Shown here piece by piece: positions 1-12,419 of a stretch of 64,000 bases of DNA. The stretch's first letter is position 1; the number at the start of each line of letters is the position of its first letter. Below the pieces are notes generated by a model that searched no databases, was not told the DNA's origin, and saw only the letters and a program-made list of their open reading frames with translations. The position numbers and the translations under genes are program-made. Source of the DNA: Antitrichia curtipendula (Eukaryota; Streptophyta; Bryopsida; Hypnales; Leucodontaceae); NCBI GenBank assembly GCA_951230915.1, contig OX579637.1, positions 1,798,001 to 1,862,000 on the forward strand, read 5' to 3'.

Positions 1-710
1 AGTTATAAAATAAAAGAGACTATTCCTTGTGGAAAGCAACGTTTGTGAGGCTAACATTGCAGCATCTCTAATAATACTATGTATGTGCTCCCAACATTGA
101 CATAAAGAGTGGAAGTCCAAGTCAAGGTGAGAACTCTTTTCATATTAATAGCTTGATTGCCATATTGCTTATTGCATCTATATGTCTAGATGAACCAAAT
201 TAAAAAATACAACTAAAAATGTTCCAAGTTTATCCTTCAAAGACTTAGAGCTCAATTTTACCAATGCAATTAATTTTAAACCTCCTAGGTTAGGCTTGTT
301 CAAAGTTCTGAAAGGCTAGATGACCACCACTACTAGCCACATTAATAATTCTTCCAAAACTCCCAAGTGTGATTGCACTTCCAAAAAAGATGTATAATGG
401 TTTCTTTAGGATGATCACAAATAGAACAACCCAAGAATGCAAATGGAATTCTCCAACTTAGCCACTCGCCAATAACAATTTCTCAATTCAAAATTTTCCA
501 CATAAACGTGGCTTGTTTTTTGGGCCTCAAATTATGCTACAAAAGTTGAAACACCTTTTTGATGTGTTGATCTACGAAGCTCCTATTTTTGAGTGTCTTA
601 ACCCTTGCCAAAGTCTTTCCTACTATAGATAATCAATGCTTGTATTCCCTCTTCAAAGTATAAGTATAGAATGAGGACTCTTTGATCATCCCAATTTTCT
701 TCCATTTTCA

Positions 711-806
711 CACACTTGGATTCCAGATGTAGCTTGTGATACTCCATCCCTACTAGCACACACTTGGATCCCAGAAGTAGCTTGTGATACTTCCATTCTT
801 AAGAGC
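711..806. repeat. 48-bp tandem duplication
   Basis: Two adjacent copies of a 48-bp unit, each starting CACACTTGGAT, at 711-758 and 759-806. They differ at a handful of bases. They lie just beyond the recognisable 3' end of the LINE remnant. No function is suggested. Confidence 0.75.
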
Positions 807-959
807 CCACACTATGTCAAGGAGCTTTGGTGGGTTTGAATTGAAAAAATAGTAGAACTAGTTAGTCTCGGGTACAAATAGTCAATTGCCTTGCCTCCAA
901 CTCTTCTTTCTCTCCTTTGGATCCCATGGAATGCATGATAATATCTTTAGCCTTTTATT

Positions 960-3900
960 CTTTCATTTTCTTGTTACAGAACCCTTTCAAGGGAGGGCGG
1001 CTTGGGTTTGTTTGGTTGAAATCTAATCTTCCTTCCCTTTATCCCATATATCTATGACTTTGTTGATACCCTCCTTGGCCTATAAGTATAATCCATGGTT
1101 ATCTTCCATTCCCAATGAAATATTTTCTTCTTCTAGAATCAATGGATTTTTAAATAGAGGTTATTTGAGAATGTTGTGAGCCCCTTGAGGCTCCAATATG
1201 TTGAGGTTGCCTCTGACAAAAACGAAAACCTTCAAACATGCATCTATGAATGAAGAATGATTGTTTTTTCTAATTCTTTTGCTATAAAACAACCAATTAG
1301 GAGATTTATGCCATTTAAAATCTCCTATTGGCTTGGCTATATTGATCTTGTATTTGAGCAAGATTTTGTACAACTCATTGCTAAGAAGGAGGCCTTTGAC
1401 TACCATTTTTGCTAATAATGTTTGTGTCTGGATTTGGAGATCTATAAGCTTCACTCCTCCTTTTGATAAGGGAAGTATACAAGCGTCCCAATGGACCCTT
1501 GTTACGCATCCTCCCATGTCTCTACCAGTTCACGCATATGTCTTTCTTAATCCTTTGATGAGGTCACAATTTTTGGTTGATGTTCCACAACATGCTGCTA
1601 TATATGAGCATGTGGCTAATAACACCTAATTGCATATTGATATGCGTCATGTTAATAAGATATTCTTGGCCGCCCAATTGCCTATTTTTTTTTTCAAAGA
1701 TGCTATCAATGGTATGGTATTGGTGTCTAAAAGAAGGTGAAAGCCTATTAAGGGACCTAAATACCTCACACCCATCTCTTTCAAGATCAATTTAAGCTTC
1801 ATCTCCTTTCTCCATTTAATAGTGTTGGCGTTGGTTGAAGCCCATATTGTTGCCAGTTTGTCCTAATTTATTTTTGAACCCAAAGCTAAGCAATAAATTC
1901 TAAGAACCTTATATGCATTTGTAAGATTATGCATTGTCCCCTCAAGATATAGTGCTGCATCATCTATAAAGTATGCATCTACTAAATCCATCCCTCTTGG
2001 CAATTTGAACTCTTTTATTTTGTACTTCTCATCTGCCAACATATATCCTAGCACATCAAGGACCACTACAAAAAGAAATGGTGCCAAGGACATCTTTGAC
2101 GCATCAATCATAATAGCTCAAAATCCTACCCCACTTATCATTAACTAAAATCAATGACGTAGCATTTTTATATGGAGACATAATTCCCCATATAAAAGTC
2201 TCATGGAACTTTCTTTTTCATAACTGCTTCTATAAAGGGCCACAATATATGGTCATATGCTTTTTCAAAATCCAATAGTAAAAGTATAAAATTTTGTCCA
2301 ACTTTGCATGATACATGGCTTTTTGGGCTAGAAATATGTTATCTAGTAAACATCTTCCTTGCATAAACCTTGACTGGCTGGATCTTACAATTTTTGGTAA
2401 TATTAGCTGGAGTCCTTGAGCCAAATTTTTTGCTACCACCTTGTAAAAGGATGATAATAAGGTGATAGGGCGATAATTTTTTATGAGGCTTGTGTCCCCC
2501 CTTTTTGGTATTAGGGCTATAATACCACAATTGTGACCCTTTGACAATTCACCCGATTTGAGTACGTCATTTACTGCCTCAAATAGTTCCACTTCCACTG
2601 TTTCTGAATAGGGTTTGAAGAAGTTTAATGGGATGCCATCTTCCCCTGTTGCCTTTTATGTGGATAAATCTTTGATTGCATCTTATAATTCTACCATTGT
2701 CAACAACTTTATGAGAGCAATGTTTTGAGAGTTAGTAACAATCTTTGGAACAATGTTTAACACCTTTTTTTTTGCTGCCAATACATCTCTCATTTCTAGG
2801 TCCGTCGTACAGAGCTTAGTTCGTGATGGCAAATGCTTTCTCTTTTTTGTTTGTGAGTTTTTTTTGTCAACTACCAATTTTGAAAGGTTAGAGCACTTGT
2901 GAACATCTCCAAAGATTTGAAAGAATTACTTGGTACAAAGGTCTCCATATTTCAACCATCATGCTGAGACAACATGGTATTGTATTTCAAGCAAGTTAAG
3001 TGTGATCTCATAAAGCAAAGAAGAGATTGCATCTAGTCTCTCTAGAGAGCTAGTGTCCCCTGATTCCATATCAAAAAGGCCTCCTCTTCCTTCATTACTC
3101 TTAATGTTGCATTTTCTTTCTTGTACTTGGCAACCGTTTTTCTCTTTACAAATCTTCCCAGCCTCTATCGATACCTTTTTTTGTGCTTTTGCTACTCATT
3201 CTAGCCATGAATTCCTAATCTCGGGATTCTCTTCTCTTTTCCATGCCATTTCTAATCTATCCTTAGGATTTCATTTTGCAATAACTCTTTTTTGGTTGAT
3301 TTGCGATTGCATGGTTAGAGTTGTAAGGTGACCGGAGCATGATCGAATATTTTGGTATGAGGATGTGTACTCACTCCCCCCTCTTTTTGTTCTATAAGGA
3401 GATAGAGACATAAATCCGGTCTAAACATGCACAACGCCTTCCCTCCTACCCTATTGTTTTTCCATATAAATCATTGTTTTGAGTCATCTCAAAAGTGATC
3501 TAACTACCATGCACCTTCCAACCCATAATGATTGATCATATATGACTAGATTCCCTCTCCCTTCTTGTCATGGCCGTGCAATTTCTAATGCTTCCAAAAC
3601 TATCTTCTTCTGACTCCATCATACTCTTAGGGAGTTCACTTAGAGTATCCATTAGAGACTATGTGCGAAAAAACTTTGGACCCCCTTTATACTTTTTTAA
3701 TTTTAATTTTTTTAAATTTTTTTAAATTTTTTCCTACTTTGAAAGTTTATGTTTTTAATTTTTGATATTTTTATTTCTTGATAATAATTAGCTACAAATT
3801 TTTGAAGTAAAATGATACACTATAGAACTGAAAAATAACTTTCACACCTTTATATTATATAAGAAAAATCTGTCTTAAAGATGAACAAAAAATTCCTAAA

Positions 3901-4950
3901 AATAACTCTCAATTGAAAGCTCATTTTGAATTGAATATTGATTCAATGGTCATCTAAATGTGTTCTCTAGAATTATTTGAGTTGAAAAACATGCCATTTT
4001 AGTTCATTTTCAACTTCTTCTAGAAATCATTTCATATTTTATTTGAATTGGAAATTTTGGCAATAGAAATCTATAGTCATTAATAAACAATGCTCAAAAT
4101 TTTAGATTGAAATTATAGTTTATTGGAACCCATTTGTTCGCATGTGGATTATTGTAGTAGAACTAAGTGCACCCTACAAGACCATATTAAAGTCACCTTC
4201 CATGATAAATAAATCCCCTTTTAGATTTGTCTCTTTTATTGTTTGCCATAAGTTGCACCCTTTTTGTGAGGACTCCGGTGCATATATGTTGGTAATAGTG
4301 ACCAATTGGTTGTTCTGTAGTGGGAGAGTGGTACATTATGTATAGCCCTCTTTATGATAACCTCACTCTTCACTTGCAATGCTAGATTCTTGGTGACTAA
4401 TATCCTTGTTCCTACATTCCATCTTCTTGGTTCCCCTTCTTCTTTAAAGGTTGAATCCAGGACCTATGACTGTTCGAAAATGGGAGACTATGACATCTCA
4501 TCCTACATCTATCTCCATCCATCCAATGTTCTTCTAAAAGAATGATTTGAGGTTGCTGCACCATTCTTTCAAATTGGCGGTCTTATGTGAACTTGTTTTT
4601 GGACCCTTTGGTCTTGACCCCTACCTCCTAAATATTTAGAGTCTAAATAATAATACCTGAGTCAATAATATATTTCTTTGCTTAGACAAGACTTCCATTT
4701 CTTGGTCCTCACCATCTTCATTCTTTGATTTAGATAGGAATACCATCCTTCTAGTTTTCAAGGTCTGCATAAGAATCTTAGGGGACACCTATATGCCAAT
4801 GTGCCACTTCGCCTGTAACTCTGTAAAGTCCTCTAATTCTGTCCATTTCTATAACTTCAGACTCACCTTGGCCCTTCCTTGTCATAGTGCAAGTTTCTTG
4901 AGGGATTCCGAATCCATCCAAGAATGCTTGACTCCCTTTAAACATTGAAC
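960..4950 (-). pseudogene. LINE ORF2 remnant (endonuclease, reverse transcriptase, C-terminal region)
   Basis: Endonuclease traces include a NIYAPES-like segment followed by GDFNMV (about 4.30-4.16 kb, before the 3665-4141 insertion) and LDRIYVS (about 3.4 kb). The reverse transcriptase is clear: KATGEDGIP near 2.65 kb, NYRPITLLSSFYKVVAKNLA near 2.48 kb, FMQGRCLLDNIFLAQKAM near 2.35 kb, then a degenerate IDDAALY where the catalytic FADD-type box is expected, near 1.96 kb. Downstream, RISICN-stop-VLLATCSYIAAC and RVHWDACILPLSKGGVKLID match the conserved region after the polymerase. In this family the enzyme nicks target DNA and reverse-transcribes its own RNA. Here it is broken: TAA twice near 2.65 kb, TAG at the end of SKIN near 1.86 kb and in CN-stop-VLLA near 1.63 kb, TGA twice between 1.68 and 1.53 kb, and several frameshifts. 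Confidence 0.8.
3665..4141. mobile_element. MITE-like AT-rich insertion in the LINE
   Basis: A 477-bp AT-rich block interrupts the endonuclease region of the LINE. The left end reads GCGAAAAAACTTTGG and the reverse complement of the right end reads GCGAACAAATGGGTTCC, a short imperfect terminal inverted repeat. ATGT stands on both sides (3661-3664 and 4142-4145), which fits a target duplication. LINE coding traces resume on both sides. It has no ORF, so it would be non-autonomous. Confidence 0.5.
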
Positions 4951-5750
4951 TTTTCTTGTAACTTTAACTACTGCCATCACTAAGAGCTCATGCATTCCAT
5001 TTTTTACTCCCATCATGCCAACCAAGTCACTAAGCTCCAATTACAAAGAGTGGCCTTGATGTGCTCCTATAATCCCTCAAGAATTGCCAATTTCTTCTTT
5101 TTGAGATCACCACCGAAATCTTCATATGTAAGTATGAGAGCTTTTGTTACTCCCGGCACTTCCCCCATGGCATTCATCAATATGCTGCGTTTGCCATCCA
5201 AATCCTTGTACAACATTGGCCATATCATGAAGAATCTTCTCTCCTCTCCTGGCTTGTGAAGATCCATTGACTGGAATGTTTCTTGAAGCCCCGCTTCACT
5301 CTATCCAATCCACGACTTTGGGCTTGATTTTGTTGATTTCTTGTTTTTCCGTGGTGATCAAAACTTGTCATAAAGTGGGTCATCCACCATGAAATCATCA
5401 CTCTCAATTTCCTTATCGATGGTGACACAATCATCCATCCTTCTACTCAATGCCAGGATGATGGAGTGAGAAGGTTTTTGAGCTCAAAATGATTGGGTGG
5501 TCAGAAATGACAATAATTTTTCTACAAATTAGGCCTTGTGATGGTTTTCCTTTCTTGTCATCCCTCTTGATGGTGACTCTAGTCCCTTTGATTCCAGCGC
5601 CGGGAACTCCTCCTCCCCTAGTAGCACCCGAGCGCCTTCACTTTGATTAAAAGATGATGGAATCGCTTAAGCCACCCAAGCATTGTTCACCCCATCTTCA
5701 ACGCAAATTCTTGTTGCTTTGCTTCCTTGTGAATTTTTGTATTTGACCTC

Positions 5751-6131
5751 CTACCATCCATCCCTTGCCTTTGCAGCTTGCTTTACTGTCAAGTCTAGCG
5801 TTGGCCTTTTTTTGTCTTGGTTTCTTGTAACTAGGTAATCCTCTAGCAGATGGCCAAATCTTCGACACTTGTTGTATTGGTTCGGTAGCCCATAATAATT
5901 GACCGTTTGGTCATGGTATTGTACCTCCTTGGAGTTTGGGTGTAATGTTGGGATTCTTATAAAATCCAGCAATTTCAAAATGTCCATCAGGATGACGTTG
6001 ACTAAGGGTCCAAGAAATTGTTTTCTAGCTGTTTGGACATGTTCCATGAAGAGAACCCTACCAATTAGTCCATCAAGGTTTGTGAGCTGTACCACATTCT
6101 GAAAAATCGGCTCTAAGTCAGGGAATTGCAT
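5751..6131 (-). pseudogene. LINE ORF1-like fragment with degenerate zinc knuckle
   Basis: A 126-residue open segment. The first two thirds resemble the DUF4283-type region of plant LINE ORF1 proteins (GLIGRVLFMEHVQTARKQFL, then a strand-rich segment). Near residue 90 the motif NKCRRFGHLLEDY looks like a zinc knuckle that has lost its first and last cysteines. A basic tail follows. In the family this protein binds the element RNA with ORF2. Position upstream of ORF2 on the same strand supports the call. Alternative: a Gag-like fragment of another retroelement. Confidence 0.55.
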
Positions 6132-6469
6132 CCTAATAAATGTGTTGATTTTGAGATTTGGATTTGGCGCTTCTTGTCAAAAGTCCATCCTCTCAAAGGT
6201 AGAATCTAACCTTTTTGTTTCCTTCCTCAAGTATCCCAAGCTGAAGGTATGTGGCTGCAAGCTCACACATAGAAAATTCTACTTAAAAAAATCCTTGCAA
6301 CAATAATTGAACATCTTAAAAAATAAAATTTCCTTGATAAATTGAGCAAAGGAGAGGATAACTTGGGGCTTGATTGAACACCTTGTCAAGCACCAATTGC
6401 TTGCCTAACTCTACTTGTGTGTTATGTATCTCCTTTGGCTGCTCAACTAATATTGTCACCTTTGGCTTC

Positions 6470-9400
6470 TAGTTCGAAATGATTTTTGGAGTTACTTGCT
6501 CCGTTGTTTTGCTGTTGGGTCCCTTTACAAGTTTCTCTAGTTGCTCCATATGGTCTAAGGTAGGTAGATCCGTTGATTCCCACCCGTCCCTTGTAATGTA
6601 CAATAACTTGTCTGCTTGGTTGATTGTCATTTTTAGTGTCAAACCTTACTTCCTCCCTTCTTGATTTGTGCAAGTGACGGTGACTTAAGATCGTGTGAGG
6701 AAATCAAGGCCTTGGATCTTAGCAAATGTGCATCACCAAATCTCAAACAAAAACCAAGTAACCATCCTTATTGCTAACTTAATGTCCACCAAGTTCTATG
6801 TATCTAAAAATGCTATTAACCTTCTCAAACTATCAATTTGGGTGCTCTCACCCCATTACTCTTTCATGGATCTAGCTAACTAGCCCCTAATTTGAACTAG
6901 CCAGAAGTCCCGCATGAAATCTTTACTGTACTTGACTTCCGATTGCCATATCTTCCAAACTACTGATTGAAATTTAGTGTGCTTAGTGTCAAAAGGAGTA
7001 CAATTCCTTTAGCTAGTAGATTCAAATGATTTCACGGAAAAGGATTCAAATTCCATGTGACCAGATCAAAAAGACTGAATACTAGTAGTTGAAATCCTAT
7101 TGAACCTTAGATTCTAGATCTAGAATTTTCAGATCTTGCAACCCTGTGCAATTTCTACCCCTTGCCTTGGTGTGATCTCTTCTAAGTAGTCCCACCTTTT
7201 CTGCATTCACTAGACAGTGAATGAATCTCTTGGCAATTCAGCTAGCTTCCTCCTCCAAGTGATTTCGCTCAAAAATAATCAAAATCAAAGACGCATGACA
7301 GTAAAAAACTATGTTACGGCTAAAAAAAATCTAGAAAATCTAGATCCTATTTTCATGGACAAAAACTCTACAGAAAAGGATGAAAATGATGATTCTAATG
7401 ATATGCTATATGCTATATTTCCATGAAGGATTCATTGGGAACCTCTCACTTGTAGTCTTTATGTGTTTCGCTGCCATCGAGACACCCTTAATTTTGAACG
7501 GCCATAACTTTTAGCCAACTTAATCCAAATCACATGTTTTTTGGACGGTTGGAAGCATGTACCTAAGGGCTCTTCAAGCATGTAATATATTCTACCATGC
7601 TCTTCTAATTCAAGGCGCTTTTTCACCCTGTTTATTCGGAAGTCACTCATTTTTCCCTTCTTAGACTTTTGCAAGGCTTGGGATGTCACCTCCAAGGTCC
7701 CCCTTGCACACTAAGGCACTTCAAGCATCCCAAGGAGATAAAGGTGTGACATCAAATTTGGAACATTCCAAAGTTGACAATCTTGTAAAACAAATCTCCA
7801 TTTCCTGACATAAGACGGTTGCCAATATTTTTGTAAAGTAAAATTCCACCTATTTATAAATAAATAAAGGTTGACGGAATGTTGGTTATCTAATGAAAAG
7901 GAACTCCATATTCCATCTTGTCAACCTTGTCAAAATGATAGCCTGATGGAAGCTATTGAACACATTCAAGACACAATATTTCATGGACTCAAAAATGTCC
8001 ATAAGGGTCGTAAGTTTGAAGTGAGTGTACTTTATTTGTTTCATCTACTAGTGAGACATCAACATTCCTTTCTACTTTATATGCATGAAGTTGCCTTCTT
8101 CATTTCCTTTGTAGTCCAAAGGCTCTTCATCAATAAGAAGATTGTAGTATTAGATCATAGTCTCATAAACTAGCAACAAACTCAAAAGAAAAATGGCTGC
8201 CATATATATCAATAGCACCTTCTTAAGCTATTGAAACCTCCATTGTCAATTGATTCAATAGGTGAGTTGCCACGCCAGAATTATCCTTGCTTCAAAGATA
8301 ACTCTAATCATCTTATATATTGTCAACAAGTATACAATGTTTCAATCAAAATTATTTTGAACCTCTTTAGTTGGAAGAGAGGTATTGAGGATCTAACCTA
8401 CAAAAGAAAGCAAATCTATATACCTGGCTCCACAAAAAAAGGCTCCAATAATTCCTTATCTTCACCTCAAAGATAATCTTATAGAATTTATGCATCTATG
8501 CAAGTAAAGTAGAGAAGAGGGACTTTAAAAGATGAATTACCTATGTCCTCTACATCATTGAGTCCTTGGTTCAACATAAAACCAAAAGGGTCCTACAATG
8601 GAGTGGATTGGAAAGAAACTATTACAAAGAGAATTTGCACTTGTAGCTCCAATGCCACCACCTTGGCTTTTGAGGCCCTATTTTTTTCTTTTTTTTGACT
8701 TTTTTTATTGTCTTTTTTTTCAATACTCAATAGACTATATTTTGACAATAGACATGGAGTCTCCAATAGGGATAAAGGTTGCAATAATTGTTGGTTCTAC
8801 AAGAGGGATATTAGACAATATTGCTAATGTAGTAGCAGTTAAGTTAGCCTAAGGCTTAACATTGGATTGCTCCTTGTCTTTGAGGTTGGAGCAATTGTCC
8901 TCAATGTCACTATGATTGACAACTTTGGACAATTTCAATGTCTCTATCAATCCTTTGTCAATGTAAGAATTAAAATTCTAAACTCTTTACAATGTCGAAG
9001 GTGGTGCTCCTTCCAATGATGCTAGCACGTGAGCATAGAAATGAAAAGCATACAAGCCTTTTGCATAGATGTAAGTAGCTACCTTACAATTATTGAAGGT
9101 CCCTATAAATTAAACACTTTAGATATAGGTATCTTGAGCATAAATATTTTATAATCATGAAATAAAATATATTAAGTATAGACGCCTATAATATAGATAT
9201 ATTGACTTTTAGGTTTATAGACTTATAATCCTATGCTCACATAATTGCAACCCTCGTGCCCCTTCTACATACTCTCCAAGGATTTGCCTACATTCTACTA
9301 AAAATAAGAAAAGTGACCTTACATAGGTGGCAACAACATTTTAGTTATCTATAGGTACAAATGTAGAGTCGGTTGTTACCAGCAAAGGAATGCCATGCTT

Positions 9401-10960
9401 ATTATCAAATACGTTAGACTCCTTTGGATGTTGTTCTTCACTCGCCCTTGCAAACTTGACATCACCACCTTTTAGCATAGTCATGTTTGTCTCATAGTAA
9501 TTGGCACTTATTGGTGATTCATCCTAGTCACCTTCATTCTGTATGTAGCCTATAGATAAATTTGCATTTTCTTCCTTCAATAGATTCGATTGGGAGTTCA
9601 ACTTTGGTAATATAAGAAAGAAAGGTTGCATAAAATTTGCAAGATATGGTGAATTTGCATGCAAAAAGTTGTTTCTATCCATATCGTTTGCAAGCTTTTC
9701 TATTTGTTGGTGCCTTTTAGAGTGATCTATTTCTAAAATTTCATAGAAAAACTTTCAATGATGCACATGCTGCTCGCTTGTTCTAGCCTCCTTGACTTTT
9801 GGACAACTCTACAAAATTGTATGTAGATGTAGTGGCAGTTGGAAAAGAATTTAATCAACCCTAGAGATAATAAAAAAGAAAAACTTGATGTTTGGCAAGG
9901 CCCTAGACAAGTTAGGACTTTAATTCCATAGAGTACAAATCAATGAGTCACAACAACCCAATGAATGCTTTTACATCAATAACTTGTTAAAAAGAGTACA
10001 ATTCAATGAATCAGTAGTCACATTGAAACTCTTTAGATTACCTACAAAATATCAGGTCTAATAAAATACTAACCTTTGTACAACTTTTTTTCAACAAATA
10101 TACTTTTGAGAAATTAGAACATGCCTACTTGCATCTTTCAAAATTGGCAAAAGTTTGTCGACTAAACCATTTTTTCTAAATTACTTTTTAACATCTAAAA
10201 CCATTTTTTCTAAACTGCTCTGAAAGATGTTTGCGGATATTTGATTGACCTTGATATCAATAGAAGATGAGTAGACTAAAGTGTTAGGTATGCTAAATAA
10301 CATATATGAGACATAATTTGATGCAAAGAACAGTGATAAATACTATCAAGTCCAATTTGTAGAAATGCAATAAACTTTTATCGTCAATTTGGAATAATGA
10401 TACCACAACAAAAGTAGCTAGCTCCTCATTTAGTGCCAATTAGTGGTATAATTGTGAAACCACCTTTCAAGTTCACAACAGACACCACCTTTTAGAAGAA
10501 ATGAAGTGCATAGAGGCAGCTATGCCAAGCACATTTCAAGTGCATGTATTTGAATTACTTGCACACCAATACTATTATATATAGAATCTTCCATTCAACG
10601 GCATATAGTTCAAAAGGTCACTTTCAAAGCACTAAATAAATTCCCAAGATTGCTAGCAGGTGAGCTTGTGAGCGAGAAAAAAATTTAGGAAAAAAAAGGC
10701 TAAGGAACCTATAACCATGGACATAGAAACTTATGGATTTAAGAAAATGTAATGTCACTTATTTGAGGATTCATCCATTTTCAGACATTTAATTAAAAAT
10801 CTTTCTTATAAAAACCAATATGTACTTGATTTCCATACACATCACACAATATCAAAGTGAAAGAAAAATGCCACAAGCCCAAAATATAGTCATAAAACAC
10901 ACAAATCCAATCATAATAAAAATCAACACAAAATAGTTTGACTAACGAAATTCATCAATT
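6470..10960. other. No supported gene (4.5 kb AT-rich)
   Basis: Only short open frames occur, with no recognisable domain, splice pattern or codon bias. Long AT-rich stretches and scattered pyrimidine tracts fill the interval. I see no terminal repeats or direct repeats that would define an element. Confidence 0.6.
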
Positions 10961-12330
10961 TCAAAAGTCTAAATCACAAAATCCTTAGTACTAAGAGAAT
11001 CTGAAGATTTTCTACCCTCGGATGCTAATCCATCTATAAATTGTAAGACATTTAGAGCATACGTATTTTTATGAGATATCGGTTTAGAGCAACTGAAATC
11101 AACAAATGCACATGCCATTTGCTCTGCATAAAATGGCAGAGCATAAGTCTTCTCTGGGCTCAATAGAAGACTTTGTCTGTGCATTGTTTCTTCTTGCAAC
11201 ATCAATCCACGACGGTTGCCAACTCAAATGGCAACATGTTAGATTCAACAAATTAAAATTTGAGCATGCATACAAAGGTTTCAAAAAGATTAAAACTTAC
11301 TTATTGAAATTAGACTTCCGAGCAAACTTCCGAGGCACTATGACAATGGCGTCCGGATCCCGTATTGCCCCAACAGCCGTCACCGGTTGCAATGTCACCA
11401 TGGACGGCATAGTTTTCTTCATGGGTTCAAAGAGGGCGTTGAAGATGTCACTGTCTTTCCCGAGAGCCACAATATGGCGTCCCGTGCCGCGGCATGTTGT
11501 AATCGATGCCCTTGAATAAAAGAAATGAAATTCATTAGTATAATAAAAAATTTTAAAACTTTAATAATACAAAAAGACTATAATTGAATACAAAACTCAC
11601 TAGTAGATGCTGTGCAGTCCAAAACCACATCTCCTTCTTCTATTGTCGCGTCTATTAAAATTTGAAAGAACTTTAGATCCTTTTAGAGAGGGCCCCGCCA
11701 TGGCTTACCGGCATTCATCAACAAATCACCTTTTTCGTTGAAATTCATCATGACGTTGTCGACTTCGATACCAATACCGGTTTGTTCTATCAACGGTGTG
11801 TCTCTAAAAGAGAAGTTGGATATCCTTCTTTTGCCGAGGTCTGTTACCAAGAAGGTGATTCCAAACTTCTGAGTCTGCAAGCACATATATTGAAACAACA
11901 TTAAAAAACAAACTAAGCATTATGCACTACCAAATGCAACTTGAATGTTGAAAAACTAAAGATCACTTACAGTGCCATTGACGTCAAATGCAGAGGTCAA
12001 GTGCAACCGGTTCATATCCATCCACTCCTTCAACTTAATCGTATTGTACACTTCACATAGTCTTGCAATACTAGCCTTGGAGGTAGTAGAAAACGAATGA
12101 AATAGAACAAGGCAACCGTGATCATGTATATGCTTATCTACAAAAGCAAAAGTAGATTGTGGAAGCTTGTATTCCTCATCTGCATTCAACTCCGGTACCG
12201 TAGTCGACGGAGAAGACACCCTTGACACAGGTAAATTCTTCGGGTAGTCAATAAGTACCATGTCCACTCCTAGCCAGCGGTTTGCTTTACCATGATACAT
12301 TCGTGACCTCTCTGTCGACAACTGCAAACA
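10960..12330 (-). pseudogene. C-terminal half of a multi-exon gene: beta-class DNA amino-methyltransferase-like domain
   Basis: Exons read leftward, with likely spans 12330-11970, 11880-11690, 11650-11582, 11516-11305 and 11210-10969; donors GTGAGT near 11581 and GTAAGT near 11304 are visible. The first exon holds WLGVDMVLIDYPKNLP, where beta-class N6-adenine/N4-cytosine methyltransferases have the DPPY-type catalytic motif. A helical segment follows, then near 11.6 kb GDVVLDCTAST, which fits the cofactor-binding motif I placed after the catalytic motif as in that class, and GRHIVALGKDSDIF. The split of the TAST motif by an intron gives TASTR where glycine is expected. With DYPK instead of DPPY and R instead of G, activity is doubtful. 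The fold call is inferred from motif order only. Confidence 0.45.
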
Positions 12331-12419
12331 AACAATTTTGCAATCATTCAATGATAAACACACATAAATGACGTTCATGTCCTTTACTACATAAATTTCA
12401 CACAACAAAAATAGACATT

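Larger units (their letters stand above)
960..6460 (-). mobile_element. Decayed plant-type LINE retrotransposon
   Basis: On the minus strand the order is an ORF1-like zinc-knuckle segment (about 6.1-5.75 kb), an endonuclease-like segment (about 4.6-3.3 kb), reverse transcriptase (2.88-1.86 kb) and a LINE C-terminal segment (1.8-0.96 kb). This is the normal ORF1-ORF2 order of plant L1-type LINEs. The copy carries frameshifts and several in-frame stops of all three kinds, plus a 477-bp insertion at 3665-4141, so it is old and inactive. The exact 5' and 3' ends and the target duplication could not be found. Confidence 0.8.
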
